54,545 nt of DNA from Niallia endozanthoxylica. Its GTDB lineage: Bacteria > Bacillota > Bacilli > Bacillales > Cytobacillaceae. The position numbers were made by a program, and so were the translations under genes. Positions 1 to 8,851 of the stretch are shown piece by piece; positions within the stretch are counted from its first letter, which is position 1, and each line of letters opens with the position of its first letter. A model generated the notes under the pieces. The model was given only the letters and a program-made list of their open reading frames with translations, was not told the DNA's origin and searched no databases. The stretch lies in assembly GCF_008710145.1 (NCBI RefSeq), contig NZ_VYKL01000023.1, positions 1 through 54,545 on the forward strand, read 5' to 3'.

Positions 1-46
1 CTTTAGCTGCATAAAAATATTTGTCTAACTTTTTGGGTTCAGTTCA
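1..46 (+). mobile_element. Right end of an IS3-like element (remnant)
   Basis: Bases 2-46 match bases 38780-38824 with about two differences. The second copy directly follows an IS3-type transposase remnant, and both end in GGGTTCAGTTCA, which resembles an IS3-family terminal repeat. Only the right end lies in the window; the rest would be to the left. It is fused to a half palindrome (gtccccgcattc) of the interspersed repeat family. Confidence 0.6.
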
Positions 47-339
47 GGACTGTCCCCGCATTCACTATCCAAGCAGACTAATTCTAATGCCAGCGTTTCT
101 TCTCCTAAGCTTTCCAACACAAGGTTAACATTGAATAGATAACGTTGAAATTCTGCTTTTGCCTTATCCACTTTCGGTCCTTTTTCCTCTGCGAATATTG
201 CTGCTTTATGGATGTCCTTAAACTCCGCTATTCCTTGAAGCGTACCTATTTCTGTTTTCCTCGGAGAAATCTTTCCTAGGAAACCTCTTACCGTTTTAAA
301 AACATACCGTTTTCTATTTTCAATCAAAGCCGGTTTCAT
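25..339 (-). CDS. Hypothetical protein whose C-terminus is provided by an IS end
   Basis: A 104-residue protein of unknown function. The start MKPALIEN is chosen because AGGAGGG lies six bases upstream; a longer reading frame begins six codons earlier but would overlap that ribosome binding site. The body is basic and mixed alpha/beta in character (NRKRYVFKTVRGFLGK near the N-terminus, a charged stretch around residues 40-70) with no signal peptide or membrane segment. The last 11 or so residues (CGDSPELNPKS) are encoded by the IS3 right end plus a half palindrome, so the native C-terminus has probably been replaced by insertion. I recognise no family. It is real by coding character and RBS, but the product may be a truncated relic. 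Confidence 0.55.
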   Translation of the reverse strand: MKPALIENRKRYVFKTVRGFLGKISPRKTEIGTLQGIAEFKDIHKAAIFAEEKGPKVDKAKAEFQRYLFNVNLVLESLGEETLALELVCLDSECGDSPELNPKS

Positions 340-359
340 AAAAAGCCCTCCTACCAACC

Positions 360-594
360 TAAATACAGCAAGAATTGACCCTGCTATTTCAAGAAATTAG
401 ATCCTATTCGCTCGTAGAATGGGTCATGTGAATAAAGTATCGAACGAACAACACTGAAAGACATAGTATTAGAATAAAAGCTTTTTATTAAGATATTAGT
501 GAATGGGTTACTGATATGATCACGTTACTGATAGTCTATCATAATAGAAAAAATACATTTTTAAGGGTTTGCTAAATTTTTGTAAATTTTAAAA
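360..594. other. Gene-free AT-rich stretch
   Basis: I see no credible reading frame or RNA here. Together with the composite repeat that follows, it separates the leftward hypothetical gene from psiE. It contains an isolated phrase like the repeat family (cgtagaatgggtcatgtg) but no clear hairpin. Confidence 0.4.
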
Positions 595-800
595 CGTGAG
601 GACGATTCGAGACTGCTGAAAAAAGTATTCACTTTAAACAATGGATGAGAAGTTTTATTAATATACAGTAAACAAAAGGCATTGATTACCTATATATAGT
701 AGGTAATCAATGCCTTATTTTCCTTCAATGGACTTCTTCAGCAGTCTCAGACAATTCTTCTATTTCATATTAAAATGCGAGAACCCTCCCCATGTTTCAC
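595..800. repeat. Composite palindromic repeat, cargo type A, copy 1
   Basis: The left arm reads gaggacgattcgagactgctgaaaaa and the right arm ttcttcagcagtctcagacaattct, then the usual ATTAAAATGCGAGAACC..CCCCATGTTTC end. Between them sits a cargo with a perfect 16-bp stem (676-691 with 701-716: aaggcattgattacct). Other copies with the same plan are at 17539, 43691 and 54298. Confidence 0.8.
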
Positions 801-874
801 AACATTGTTATGCACTGCCACGATAACATTGCGCTATAATAATAGATATACTATAAAATGGAAGAAGGTTTTGT

Positions 875-1321
875 ATGTCTGAAAATAATAAGTGGATATC
901 TAAATTACCAGTTGTCATTCCCAAGTTACTGCAGGGAGTTTTAAACCTATCGTTAATATTATTGGCTATCGTTTTATCCTTCCTGTTGTTCAAAGAGCTT
1001 TTCATGTTTGCAGGCTTATTAATTGAAAATAAAAATAACAATTTCAAAGTATTCCTAGAGAGCATCCTCATCTTTTTTCTCTATTTCGAATTTATCACTA
1101 TGATTGTAAAATACTTCAAAGAACATTACCATTTTCCGCTTCGATATTTTATTTATATTGGAATAACGGCCATGATTCGTCTCATTATCGTTGATCATAA
1201 AGACCCAATAAACACATTAATATACTCTCTAATCATTTTAATTTTAATCATCGGCTACTTCATTATGAACCTAACACCTAGAGAACGGCCAGAAAGTAAA
1301 TGGTTTTTTACTAGAAAATGA
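875..1321 (+). CDS. psiE: PsiE family membrane protein
   Basis: A 148-residue integral membrane protein with four hydrophobic segments (about 22-45, 58-80, 92-108 and 112-132). The stretch HFPLRYFIYIGITA followed by RLIIVDH is the characteristic core of the PsiE (phosphate-starvation-inducible E) family. The length fits the family. The biochemical role of PsiE is unknown; in enterobacteria it is induced by phosphate limitation. The start ATG follows GAAGAAGG at a normal distance. It is monocistronic: a composite repeat lies upstream and a convergent gene downstream. I see no obvious Pho box upstream. The family call is firm, the function is not. Confidence 0.85.
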   Translation: MSENNKWISKLPVVIPKLLQGVLNLSLILLAIVLSFLLFKELFMFAGLLIENKNNNFKVFLESILIFFLYFEFITMIVKYFKEHYHFPLRYFIYIGITAMIRLIIVDHKDPINTLIYSLIILILIIGYFIMNLTPRERPESKWFFTRK

Positions 1322-1412
1322 GCCAAAGGGGGAAGGAAATGTGGAGACGGTACTCGCGTTTCTACTACAGCGATTAAGGTATGGCAGGACTTTTTCTAAA
1401 AGATATCAAAAA

Positions 1413-1452
1413 AAGCAAACTCTGTAGAGATTTAACCCTAGAGGGTTTGCTT
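1413..1452 (-). terminator. Terminator of the glycine-zipper gene
   Basis: An 8-bp stem (aagcaaac / gtttgctt) with inner ccct/aggg pairing. On the minus strand it is followed by a run of T (bases 1407-1413 are A on the plus strand), placing it just downstream of the leftward gene ending at 1480. Confidence 0.6.
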
Positions 1453-1479
1453 GATTGAATGATTGAAACGACAGAACCG

Positions 1480-1776
1480 TCACGGTGTTTCAGAGTTACT
1501 ATTATTGCTTACATCACCATTTTTGGAAGCTGTCTCGTTATCTGCTTCAACTCCCTCCCCCATTTGGTTACCAATCGCACCGCCTGAAACACCGCCTATA
1601 ACAGCACCAACTAGTCCAAATGGAGCACCTATCATAGCGCCCGTAACGGCTCCATTAAAAGCTCCCGCTGTTTCACTAAATTCAGCGGCCTCTTGATTAT
1701 CAGGACTATCCACTTGATTATTGCCACTTTCATCTGCATTTCCGCCAAAATTCTCGCGTTCGTTACTCTGATTCAT
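1480..1776 (-). CDS. Small glycine-zipper protein
   Basis: About 98 residues from the start MNQSNERENF, chosen because AAGGAAGTG lies upstream; a frame 13 codons longer has no good site. The N-terminal third is acidic and Asn/Glu/Ser rich. Residues about 36-72 form a hydrophobic Gly/Ala segment with GxxxG spacing (GAVTGAMIGAPFG, then GGVSGGAIGNQMGEG), typical of glycine-zipper proteins that pack into membranes or oligomers. The C-terminus is again polar and disordered. There is no signal peptide. The function is unknown. It is flanked by terminators on both sides, so it appears to be transcribed alone. Confidence 0.65.
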   Translation of the reverse strand: MNQSNERENFGGNADESGNNQVDSPDNQEAAEFSETAGAFNGAVTGAMIGAPFGLVGAVIGGVSGGAIGNQMGEGVEADNETASKNGDVSNNSNSETP

Positions 1777-1885
1777 CAATTCACTTCCTTGGTTATTAAT
1801 CGGGAATATACTCATTATGAAAGCATCCCATTCTAAACATATACTACCCAGCTGAAGTCGTTTTACTCACTATATTTCATGAGAA

Positions 1886-1914
1886 AAACCCCACTCATTT
1901 GAAAAGTGGGGTTT
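1886..1914 (-). terminator. clpE terminator
   Basis: A 10-bp perfect stem (aaaccccact / agtggggttt) followed on the minus strand by TTTTTCTC, 36 bases after the clpE stop codon. Confidence 0.75.
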
Positions 1915-1949
1915 CTCTAAAAGCTGAAAAGGATGAAAGTCATCTATCG

Positions 1950-4070
1950 TTATGCTACGTTAATTTTATTATTTTCTACTGATACAGTAATCACAGTTAC
2001 GTTTTCGTTATGAATAAGTAAAGAAGTGATTTGATCTTCAATTTGTTCTTGAATGACGCGTCGAAGCGGTCGAGCACCAAATTCACTGCTATAACCTAAT
2101 TCCGCAATCTTTTCTTTTGCTTCCTTATCTATTGCAATCGAAATCCCTTGTTCTTCTAATGTCTCTTTAAGCTCCGCAATCATAATATCGATAATTTCTA
2201 CGAGGTTCTCTTTTTGCAGATGATTAAACTCAATAATCGAATCGATACGGTTTAAGAATTCAGGCTTAAAGATATGTCCGATTTTCCCAATAAGATTTGA
2301 TTGCACTTCTGCCTGCTCTTCACTGCCAAAACCAATTGGCCCTAAATTTTTGCTGCCAACACCTGCATTGGAAGTCATGATAATAATCGTTTCATTAAAG
2401 CTCACGACTCTTCCTTGGCTATCCGTTAACCTGCCATCTTCCATGATTTGAAGAAACATATTCATAACATCTGGATGTGCTTTTTCGATCTCATCTAGCA
2501 GAATAATGGAATAAGGATTTCTGCGAACCTGTTCTGTTAATTGTCCTGCTTCCTCATGTCCGACATAGCCAGGAGGTGAACCAATAAGCTTAGAAACAGA
2601 ATGCTTTTCCATATATTCGCTCATATCTAAGCGAATCATCCTATCTTTACTGCCGAATAATTCCGCTGCAAGAGTTTTCGTTAACTCGGTTTTACCTGTA
2701 CCTGTTGGACCTAGGAATAAGAAGGAAGCGGTCGGACGTGTTTTTGGTTTCAATCCTACGCTTGCCCTTAAGATGGCATTGGATACTTTTTCAATGGCTT
2801 GATCCTGACCAATAATTTCACCTGCGAGTCTCTCTTTCAAGCCCTTCATTTTTTGTTGCTCTGCTTTTTGCAGCTTTTGTACAGGGATTCCCGTGCTTTT
2901 TTCAATAATCTCTTGGATCATTTCTACAGTAATATCCTTTGTAACGTCATCTGAGTATTCAGACAATATTTCTTTTATTTCTCTCTCTTCATCACGAAGA
3001 ATCGCTGCTTTTTCATAGTGCTCTAATTGCGCTGCTTGTTGTTTTTCCTCAGCAATATCTGTTAAGCGCTGTTTTAAATAGTTAACATCTAAGCCTCCAT
3101 GAGCAAGGTTTAGCATGGCACCGGCCTCATCCATTAAATCGATGGCCTTATCTGGTAAAAAGCGATCTTGAATATAGCGTTTGGATAGTGTGACACATGC
3201 TTTTAGTACCTCATCTGAATACGTCACATCGTGATACTTTTCATACGCTGGCCGAATTCCTTTTAGAATATCAATCGCTTCATCAACAGTTGGCTCTTTA
3301 ACGATTACTGACTGGAAGCGACGCTCAAGTGCTGGATCTTTTTCAATCATGCGATACTCTTTCATCGTTGTTGCTCCAACCACTTGGATATCCCCACGCG
3401 CCAACGCTGGTTTTAAGATATTCCCTGCGTCCATTGAACCGTCAGACGTACCTCCAGCACCAACCATCATGTGTAATTCATCAATGAACAAAATGACGTT
3501 CTCACGTTCTTGTAATTCCGTAATCAGTTGTTTCATTCTTTCCTCAAATTGCCCTCTGTAAGATGTACCTGCTACAAGTGAACTGATGTCTAGCAAATAG
3601 ACTTCTTTCCTTTTGAGTTTCGCAGGTACTTTACCTTTAACAATTTGAAGGGCAAGGCCTTCAATAATCGCTGTTTTCCCTACACCTGCTTCACCAATTA
3701 AAACCGGATTATTTTTCGCACGACGGTTTAGTATCTGAAGGACACGTTCAATTTCTTTATCCCTGCCGATTACGCTATCAATTCGTCCTTCTCTTGCTTC
3801 ATTCGTCAAGTTCCGTCCATGTTGATCAAGAAAACCGTCTGTTTCACGATACTTTGGCTGCTTTACATGGACAGTTTGCTCGAACTGGCTGCCATCTGAA
3901 TCCAAGTGATTGAACATCTGGTCATCAAAATCAATGGAACCGCTCTCCAATTTTTGTATTGCAATTTCATAGCATTCTGCACATAAACTAATCTCGCTTC
4001 GGCTCTGATTAAATGACATTTTCAACTTATAACTCGCCTGCGTTGTTTGACAGTTTTCACAAATCATCAT
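1950..4070 (-). CDS. clpE: Clp protease ATPase subunit ClpE
   Basis: A 706-residue Hsp100/Clp unfoldase that feeds substrates to ClpP. The N-terminus carries a four-Cys zinc site (C4, C7, C30, C33) that defines ClpE. The first AAA domain has GEAGVGKT at about 126-133. A UVR-type coiled motif ([14 protein letters not shown]) lies between the ATPase domains, and the second AAA domain has [14 protein letters not shown] near residue 585 matches the ClpP-docking (I/L)GF loop. The length is normal for ClpE. GAGGAGG precedes the start; two adjacent ATG codons are possible. A perfect double CtsR heptad lies 18 bases upstream of the start, so heat and protein-damage control by CtsR is expected. It is a single-gene unit with its own terminator. 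Confidence 0.97.
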   Translation of the reverse strand: MMICENCQTTQASYKLKMSFNQSRSEISLCAECYEIAIQKLESGSIDFDDQMFNHLDSDGSQFEQTVHVKQPKYRETDGFLDQHGRNLTNEAREGRIDSVIGRDKEIERVLQILNRRAKNNPVLIGEAGVGKTAIIEGLALQIVKGKVPAKLKRKEVYLLDISSLVAGTSYRGQFEERMKQLITELQERENVILFIDELHMMVGAGGTSDGSMDAGNILKPALARGDIQVVGATTMKEYRMIEKDPALERRFQSVIVKEPTVDEAIDILKGIRPAYEKYHDVTYSDEVLKACVTLSKRYIQDRFLPDKAIDLMDEAGAMLNLAHGGLDVNYLKQRLTDIAEEKQQAAQLEHYEKAAILRDEEREIKEILSEYSDDVTKDITVEMIQEIIEKSTGIPVQKLQKAEQQKMKGLKERLAGEIIGQDQAIEKVSNAILRASVGLKPKTRPTASFLFLGPTGTGKTELTKTLAAELFGSKDRMIRLDMSEYMEKHSVSKLIGSPPGYVGHEEAGQLTEQVRRNPYSIILLDEIEKAHPDVMNMFLQIMEDGRLTDSQGRVVSFNETIIIMTSNAGVGSKNLGPIGFGSEEQAEVQSNLIGKIGHIFKPEFLNRIDSIIEFNHLQKENLVEIIDIMIAELKETLEEQGISIAIDKEAKEKIAELGYSSEFGARPLRRVIQEQIEDQITSLLIHNENVTVITVSVENNKINVA

Positions 4071-4087
4071 TCAATCCTCCTCTTAAC

Positions 4088-4104
4088 TTTGACTAATCTT
4101 GACT
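4088..4104 (-). promoter_or_regulatory. CtsR operator upstream of clpE
   Basis: On the minus strand the sequence is AGTCAAGATTAGTCAAA, two heptads separated by three bases. It matches the CtsR direct-repeat consensus (A/GGTCAAA-NNN-A/GGTCAAA) with one change. It lies between the promoter region and the clpE ribosome binding site, as expected for a repressor site. Confidence 0.85.
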
Positions 4105-4255
4105 ATGAATATATAAAAAAAGCCACTTCTTCTAGTCGGCCCGCTGAATCTTTTATTAAGTTTTTTCTAGTATATTGTACTTTTTGTGACATTTCTATAG
4201 GGAATCGTTGGGTGAATATCCAACCTATTATGAATCGTCCCCATGTTTCGCTGTA

Positions 4256-4378
4256 TTAAGCAGTAATATGATCAATCTGCTTCTTTTTATTTCTAGCTCC
4301 TTCAAGCGTATGAATAACCATTGCAGCAACAAGGATAGCTGCAATGATGACCCTAGCTACTATAATAAAGATATCCAT
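4256..4378 (-). CDS. Small single-span membrane protein
   Basis: A 40-codon frame with a short acidic start (MDIFIIVARV), one hydrophobic span to about residue 22, then a basic tail (EGARNKKKQ). This is a classic small inner-face-anchored membrane peptide. GGGGG lies only three to four bases before the ATG, closer than ideal. It lies upstream of clpE, in the same direction, and is followed at once by a palindrome fragment (tgaatcgtccccatgtttcgc in part). It is too short for most gene finders. No family is recognised. Confidence 0.5.
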   Translation of the reverse strand: MDIFIIVARVIIAAILVAAMVIHTLEGARNKKKQIDHITA

Positions 4379-4506
4379 TTTCCCCCTTTTAAATGAATCT
4401 CTTACTCTTCTCCTTAGCCCGTACATGCTCAGAAAGTTAGTATTTTGTATTATATATAAAATTTTGAGAGTTTTTATATTTTAATGACAATCCATATATA
4501 AATATT

Positions 4507-4559
4507 TAATAGAAAATATTTTGCAAAAAGTTCAACTTTCCAAAATATTTTCTATTAAT
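4507..4559. repeat. AT-rich 18-bp inverted repeat
   Basis: The arms ttaatagaaaatattttg (4507-4524) and its exact complement (4542-4559) flank a 17-base loop that itself folds (aaagtt-c-aacttt). It lies in the 500-base gap between the small membrane protein and the dehydrogenase. It has no T run, so it is not a convincing terminator; it could be a cruciform or a protein-binding palindrome. Confidence 0.6.
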
Positions 4560-4579
4560 TTAAACTTTTTTCGAGATTG

Positions 4580-4661
4580 GAAACATGGGGACAGTTCAGG
4601 ACTGGCGCCGTATTTCACTACTTTGAATAACAAATGAAATGCGAGAACCGCCCTTATTTCC
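4580..4661. repeat. Interspersed palindrome, partial copy
   Basis: It starts gaaacatggggacagttca and ends aaatgcgagaaccgcccttatttcc. The inner part is degenerate and looks joined to an IS3-type end (cagttcaggact), as at window base 40. Confidence 0.6.
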
Positions 4662-4697
4662 TTTTGAACCAATTTTCAATTTATTCTTGAAATTTTA

Positions 4698-4738
4698 AGT
4701 GATTATCATTATCATTATTAATGAGAATGATAATCACT
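4698..4738. promoter_or_regulatory. Fur-like box in a 13-bp inverted repeat
   Basis: The arms agtgattatcatt and aatgataatcact pair perfectly. The segment tgattatcattatcattatt is a run of GATAAT-type hexamers, as in Fur/Zur/PerR operators. It sits about 150 bases upstream of the dehydrogenase start. Iron or metal control is an inference from motif likeness only. Confidence 0.5.
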
Positions 4739-4808
4739 CGAAATAAGAGTACACAGTAACAATGTTCAGTTTTTTACATATACCCAAGATATTTATTCAT
4801 GCTACGAG

Positions 4809-4862
4809 TTAATCAATCCTCTATGTCTATTATTTTCATACTAGATATAGAGGATTGATTAA
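4809..4862. promoter_or_regulatory. Large inverted repeat just before the dehydrogenase RBS
   Basis: Bases 4809-4824 (ttaatcaatcctctat) pair perfectly with 4847-4862, and the pairing continues inward to about 21 bp with one G-T pair, leaving a 12-base loop. The right arm ends nine bases before AGGAGG of the dehydrogenase gene. It could be an operator for a dimeric repressor or a 5' mRNA hairpin. There is no riboswitch likeness. Confidence 0.65.
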
Positions 4863-4884
4863 ACCATATTAGGAGGATGTTTAG

Positions 4885-6348
4885 ATGAGTACACAAGCAA
4901 ACTTAGTAAAATCAGTTGATAGTTTACATTTTATTAATGGTGAATATGTTCAGTCTCTTTCAGGGAAGGTAAAACCAAATATTAATCCTGCAACAGAAGA
5001 AGTGATCAGCCAAATTTCACAGGGTGGACAAGAAGAAGTAGATACAGCAGTAGCTGCAGCGAAAAAAGCGCTAAAAGGCCCTTGGAAGAAGTTCACATTG
5101 GATCAAAGAATTGCGGTTATTCGTAAAATTGGTGATATTATTTTAGAAAGAAAAGACGAGCTTGCTAGACTTGAATCATTAGATACAGGAAAACCAATTT
5201 GGTTGTCAACGGCTGTTGATATTTCAAGATCGGCCTATAACTTCCATTTCTTCGCAGACTATTTACGTTCTGTAGGAACAGAAGCCTATGAAACAGATGA
5301 TACAGCCATCAACTATTCCGTTCGTCGTCCAGTTGGAGTTGTTGGAATCATCAGTCCTTGGAACCTGCCTTTATTACTAATGACTTGGAAACTTGCCCCA
5401 GCTCTTGCTGCTGGTAATACAGTTGTCATTAAGCCAGCAAGCTTAACTCCAACAACGGCAACCGTGATGGGAGAAATTTGTAAAGAAGCTGGCGTTCCTG
5501 ACGGCGTAGTAAATATCGTAAATGGTTCCGGCGGCGTGGTAGGTACAGCACTTACAGAACATAAAGATGTGGATGCGATTACGTTTACGGGTGAAACAGT
5601 TACCGGTCAAACGATTATGAAATCAGCAGCAAATACATTGAAAAAGCTTTCTTACGAGCTTGGCGGAAAGAATCCAAATGTCATCTTCGCTGATGCTGAC
5701 CTGGATGAAGTGATTGAAACAACGTTAAAATCAAGTTTCATTAACCAAGGGGAAGTTTGCCTTTGCGGTTCTAGAATCTATGTAGAACGTTCTGCCTATG
5801 ATGAATTCATTCAAAAATTTGTTGCAAAAACAAAAGAATTAGTCGTTGGCGATCCATTTGATCCACAAACAAAAGTTGGCGCATTGATCAGTAAAGACCA
5901 CTATGAGCGCGTTCTAAGCTATGTTGAGTTAGCGAAAGAAGAAGGCGGAGAAGTATTAACTGGCGGTAAACGTCCTGAAGGATTAGAAAAAGGTTATTAT
6001 TTAGAGCCTACGATTATTACAGGTCTTGATCGTCATTGCCGTGTGGTGAAAGAAGAAATCTTTGGACCAGTTGTAACAGTGATTCCATTTGACACAGAAG
6101 AAGACGTTCTTGATCAAGTAAATGATACAGAATACGGATTAAGTGCTTCTATTTGGACAAATGATTTACGTCGTGCTCACCGTGTAGCAAGAGAAGTAGA
6201 AGCTGGAATCATTTGGGTAAATACATGGTTCCTTCGTGATCTTCGTACACCATTTGGCGGAATGAAGCAAAGTGGTATTGGCCGTGAAGGCGGTATTCAC
6301 AGCTTTGAATTCTATTCAGAACTATCTAATGTTTGTATTAAATTATAA
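4885..6348 (+). CDS. Aldehyde dehydrogenase, 2-hydroxymuconic / 2-aminomuconic semialdehyde type
   Basis: A 487-residue NAD-dependent aldehyde dehydrogenase. PWNLPLLLMTWKLAPALAAG is the usual cofactor-region block, the general-base Glu lies in YELGGKNPN (about residue 258), and the nucleophile Cys in QGEVCLCGSRI (about 292). The C-terminal block, with VNTWFLRDLRTPFGGMKQSG and then GREGGIHSFEFYSE, is close to 2-hydroxymuconic semialdehyde dehydrogenases (DmpC/XylG) and 2-aminomuconate semialdehyde dehydrogenases, rather than to betaine or generic enzymes. No ring-cleavage or other meta-pathway gene is nearby, so the substrate is uncertain. AGGAGG precedes the ATG. A strong terminator follows. 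Confidence 0.9.
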   Translation: MSTQANLVKSVDSLHFINGEYVQSLSGKVKPNINPATEEVISQISQGGQEEVDTAVAAAKKALKGPWKKFTLDQRIAVIRKIGDIILERKDELARLESLDTGKPIWLSTAVDISRSAYNFHFFADYLRSVGTEAYETDDTAINYSVRRPVGVVGIISPWNLPLLLMTWKLAPALAAGNTVVIKPASLTPTTATVMGEICKEAGVPDGVVNIVNGSGGVVGTALTEHKDVDAITFTGETVTGQTIMKSAANTLKKLSYELGGKNPNVIFADADLDEVIETTLKSSFINQGEVCLCGSRIYVERSAYDEFIQKFVAKTKELVVGDPFDPQTKVGALISKDHYERVLSYVELAKEEGGEVLTGGKRPEGLEKGYYLEPTIITGLDRHCRVVKEEIFGPVVTVIPFDTEEDVLDQVNDTEYGLSASIWTNDLRRAHRVAREVEAGIIWVNTWFLRDLRTPFGGMKQSGIGREGGIHSFEFYSELSNVCIKL

Positions 6349-6441
6349 TCGACTGATGTAAACGGCCTCCAAAAAGAAATGAATGAGGAAGAGGCTCGCT
6401 CTACTATACTAGATAATGCCGTAATGAAAAGAGAAATGAAT

Positions 6442-6490
6442 AGAATACCCCAAATAAATCATATTCTCTCTGATTTATTTGGGGTATTCT
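6442..6490 (+). terminator. Strong hairpin terminator after the dehydrogenase
   Basis: A perfect 20-bp stem (agaataccccaaataaatca and its complement) with a 9-base loop, followed by TTATTT. It may act on both strands. Confidence 0.8.
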
Positions 6491-6577
6491 TTATTTGAAG
6501 AGAATCATTTCCATCACTTATTTACCACAAGTGCTTCAAATGTCTATTATTATTTTAAATGGAACATCGGGACGACT

Positions 6578-7231
6578 CTAACGATATAATTTAATCATTT
6601 CAAGATATTGAATATCACCTAGCCCATAATGTTGGAATTCTGCAATTAATTTAGTTACAAGCTCTTCTTCAGATACATCTTGGTACTTTTTTATATAACG
6701 AATAAGATCACTATCTTTATTAAGATAATTCAAATATAATTCAATTCCTATTTTTAAAAAGTCCGGAAAGATAGATGTAGGAAATTTCTTTTGAATTAAT
6801 ACCTGTTTATAAATGGTATAATATCCCCCAGCCTTCAGGGTAAAATGGTCCTTCACTTCAAACCTATCTCCGACTATGTATAATTCAATCTCCCCCTTAT
6901 AATCAGTCTGATCTAACCAGGCAAGAATGGTTAGAATATTGATTTGACAGAACATATCTAAATCAAACCATAATGAAAGATGAGTGAAATCTCTATAAAG
7001 GAGGGGCTTTAAAGGTTTTAGTGTGATTTCAGTATATTGTTCGGGTGTAACGTGATGAACCTTAGCACGCATTCGGGTGAATTCATGTGAAAATACATCG
7101 TTACACGTGTCACCATAACACATAGCCTCGTTAAAAGGAATCATTAATTCTTCTTCAAGAAATTGTGTCATTTTAAAATAATTATACATGGATTGCCCAT
7201 TTAATAGATGTAATGTCCTTTTTTGAGTCAC
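6578..7231 (-). CDS. DUF1835-like protein
   Basis: 217 residues from a GTG start (VTQKRTLHLLNG), chosen because AAAAGGAG lies eight bases upstream. A longer frame would read back through an interspersed palindrome and is an artefact. LHLLNGQSMYNYF near the N-terminus, IPFNEAMCYGD, and a downstream DLDMFCQIN segment followed by GEIELYIVGD resemble the DUF1835 fold (LHIVNGD..., EALCxG, FxxDxxDQL). The function is unknown; related proteins occur beside regulators in Bacillus. It is acidic and cytoplasmic. A terminator shared with the dehydrogenase lies downstream. Confidence 0.65.
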   Translation of the reverse strand: MTQKRTLHLLNGQSMYNYFKMTQFLEEELMIPFNEAMCYGDTCNDVFSHEFTRMRAKVHHVTPEQYTEITLKPLKPLLYRDFTHLSLWFDLDMFCQINILTILAWLDQTDYKGEIELYIVGDRFEVKDHFTLKAGGYYTIYKQVLIQKKFPTSIFPDFLKIGIELYLNYLNKDSDLIRYIKKYQDVSEEELVTKLIAEFQHYGLGDIQYLEMIKLYR

Positions 7232-7342
7232 GAAACCAACTCCTTTTAACTCATAAATTTTTTCTTCACCTCTATTTGTGATAGGGTTCTCCGTAACACA
7301 TCTAAATGAGTTTTTTACATTCTCATTTCTATTCAATTTAGT

Positions 7343-7423
7343 GAAACGGCGGGACGGTGCTGCTGTTTCATCGATGCTGCACCTCAATAACAAATGAAAC
7401 GCATGAACCTTCCCCCTGTTTTA
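7343..7423. repeat. Interspersed palindrome with expanded loop
   Basis: The left half gaaacggcgggacggtgctgctg in part and the right half caaatgaaacgcatgaacc..cccctg flank about 20 unrelated bases. It overlaps the false N-terminal extension of the preceding minus-strand frame. Confidence 0.7.
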
Positions 7424-7527
7424 ATCTTTTCTCAATAAAAATTTAATATTAATGTACCATTATAATAGAATGTAAAGAAGTGGATGAACTTCGATAATAA
7501 AAACTTGGTGTGAAAAGGAGATATTTC

Positions 7528-8703
7528 ATGAAGAAAAGAATGGGTGTGCTGCTTAGCAGTCTACTGCTGTTATTCGTGCTTGCTTCTTGCGTAAAGGACA
7601 AAGCTAAAGAAGAAGTAATCGAGGAAACGGAAACAAAAATAACCGAAGAACCTAAATCACCAGCAAAAGAAGAGCCAACTGAGCAGGACGCACTGACTAT
7701 AGAGGAAACGAAAACAATCATTGATGATTTAGTTTATAAAATTCAAACGGTTTATATTGACGCAGGGTCCAAGTATAACCTCTTCGACCCGCAGGATTTA
7801 ACGGATGATATTTATCAGTCGATGTCAAAGGATTTGCAGCCATATGCTACAGAACAGCTCATTAAAACGGGTTTGTTTGACATCGCTAAGTCCTTTTGTT
7901 ACGGCGGCTGTGATGCAGGTTATTTCCCTAACTCTACTAAATACAGCCTGCGCTTTAAAATGCTCGATTCTACTCATGAAAAAGTAACAATAGAATATAT
8001 TTTCCCTGAGAATGAAGTCACGGGCCATAGCACAGAACAGGTTATCATTAAAAAGGCAGACGGAACCTGGAAATTAGACGACTTTACTGCTTCTAATGTC
8101 CCCCTGAATTTGACTAAAGAAGAAGCTATAGAAGTGATGGCCATTAAGGACCTCAGCGGATATCAGTTCGTCAAGGAAGCTCAATTAGAAGATCCGGAAA
8201 AAGGGCTGCGGAAAATATATCTGTTTCAGGCGAACGGAAACGTAAATGAGCAGGTCGCTATCTTTGCGGATACCGGATATAACTATATGCTTCCAGAGAA
8301 TACGCCATTGTTAAGCAGCACAGATGGTCAAGAAGCAGTGCCAAGCTCCCAAAGAGATGAATATCTCCAAATGCTTAACAGCTTGGAAAGTGAGCTTGCC
8401 TATATTGATGACTTATATGATGAAAAATCTGTCGCTGAAATGGTTGACTTAGAAGAACAAAGATACCAGCGCTGGGATGCTGCTTTAAATGATGTTTACG
8501 GCGTTTTAGAAGAGCAGCTGCCGTCAAATGAAATGGAAGCATTAAGACAGAAACAACGGGAATGGATTGTTTATCGAGATACCACAGCAAAAAATGGTAC
8601 AGAACAATTAGGCGGCGGCTGGCCAAGCCTGCAATACAATATTAATAGGATTGATATCACAAAAGACAGGTGTTATGAGCTTGTTAATTTGTATATGAAG
8701 TAA
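7528..8703 (+). CDS. Secreted lipoprotein with C-terminal LprI-like domain
   Basis: 391 residues from the ATG preceded by AAAAGGAG. A lipoprotein signal peptide ends in the lipobox VLASC with the lipidated Cys at 21. A Glu/Lys-rich linker runs to about residue 60. The middle region (about 65-260) has CYGGCDAGYFPN and a beta-rich pattern that I cannot assign. The last 110 residues have the pattern of the DUF1311 / lysozyme-inhibitor LprI family (RWDAALNDVYGVLEEQLP, then LRQKQREWIVYRD). It should be anchored on the outer face of the membrane. Whether it inhibits lysozyme is unproven. It is monocistronic, ending just before a palindromic element. Confidence 0.8.
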   Translation: MKKRMGVLLSSLLLLFVLASCVKDKAKEEVIEETETKITEEPKSPAKEEPTEQDALTIEETKTIIDDLVYKIQTVYIDAGSKYNLFDPQDLTDDIYQSMSKDLQPYATEQLIKTGLFDIAKSFCYGGCDAGYFPNSTKYSLRFKMLDSTHEKVTIEYIFPENEVTGHSTEQVIIKKADGTWKLDDFTASNVPLNLTKEEAIEVMAIKDLSGYQFVKEAQLEDPEKGLRKIYLFQANGNVNEQVAIFADTGYNYMLPENTPLLSSTDGQEAVPSSQRDEYLQMLNSLESELAYIDDLYDEKSVAEMVDLEEQRYQRWDAALNDVYGVLEEQLPSNEMEALRQKQREWIVYRDTTAKNGTEQLGGGWPSLQYNINRIDITKDRCYELVNLYMK

Positions 8704-8765
8704 GGAATGTGCTGCACATCCAAGGAGGAATGCGGAGGTGCTTTCTCTAGGTAATGAAGAGATAT

Positions 8766-8824
8766 GAAACATGGCGACGGTTCTGCTGGTTCAGAATGAA
8801 ACGCACGAACCGTCGCCATGTTTC
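8766..8824. repeat. Interspersed palindrome, simple form (perfect 18-bp stem)
   Basis: The arms gaaacatggcgacggttc (8766-8783) and 8807-8824 pair perfectly. The 23-base loop carries the inner ggttcagaatgaaac hairpin. This is the clearest cargo-free copy. It lies 28 bases before the LysR gene start, overlapping a spurious N-terminal extension of it. Confidence 0.9.
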
Positions 8825-8851
8825 CCCATGTTTCAGAAAGAGGGATTGAAG

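Noticed and set aside
1463..1696. Proline-rich plus-strand frame
   Set aside because: It is the reverse shadow of the glycine-zipper gene (Gly/Ala codons read backwards as Pro/Thr/Ala) and has no RBS.
7231..7393. N-terminal extension of the DUF1835-like protein
   Set aside because: The added residues are coded by an interspersed palindrome; an RBS with a GTG start at 7231 gives the proper protein.
8771..8851. 27-residue extension of the LysR regulator
   Set aside because: It is coded by the palindrome at 8766-8824; the LysR fold starts at MTLQQL with its own RBS.
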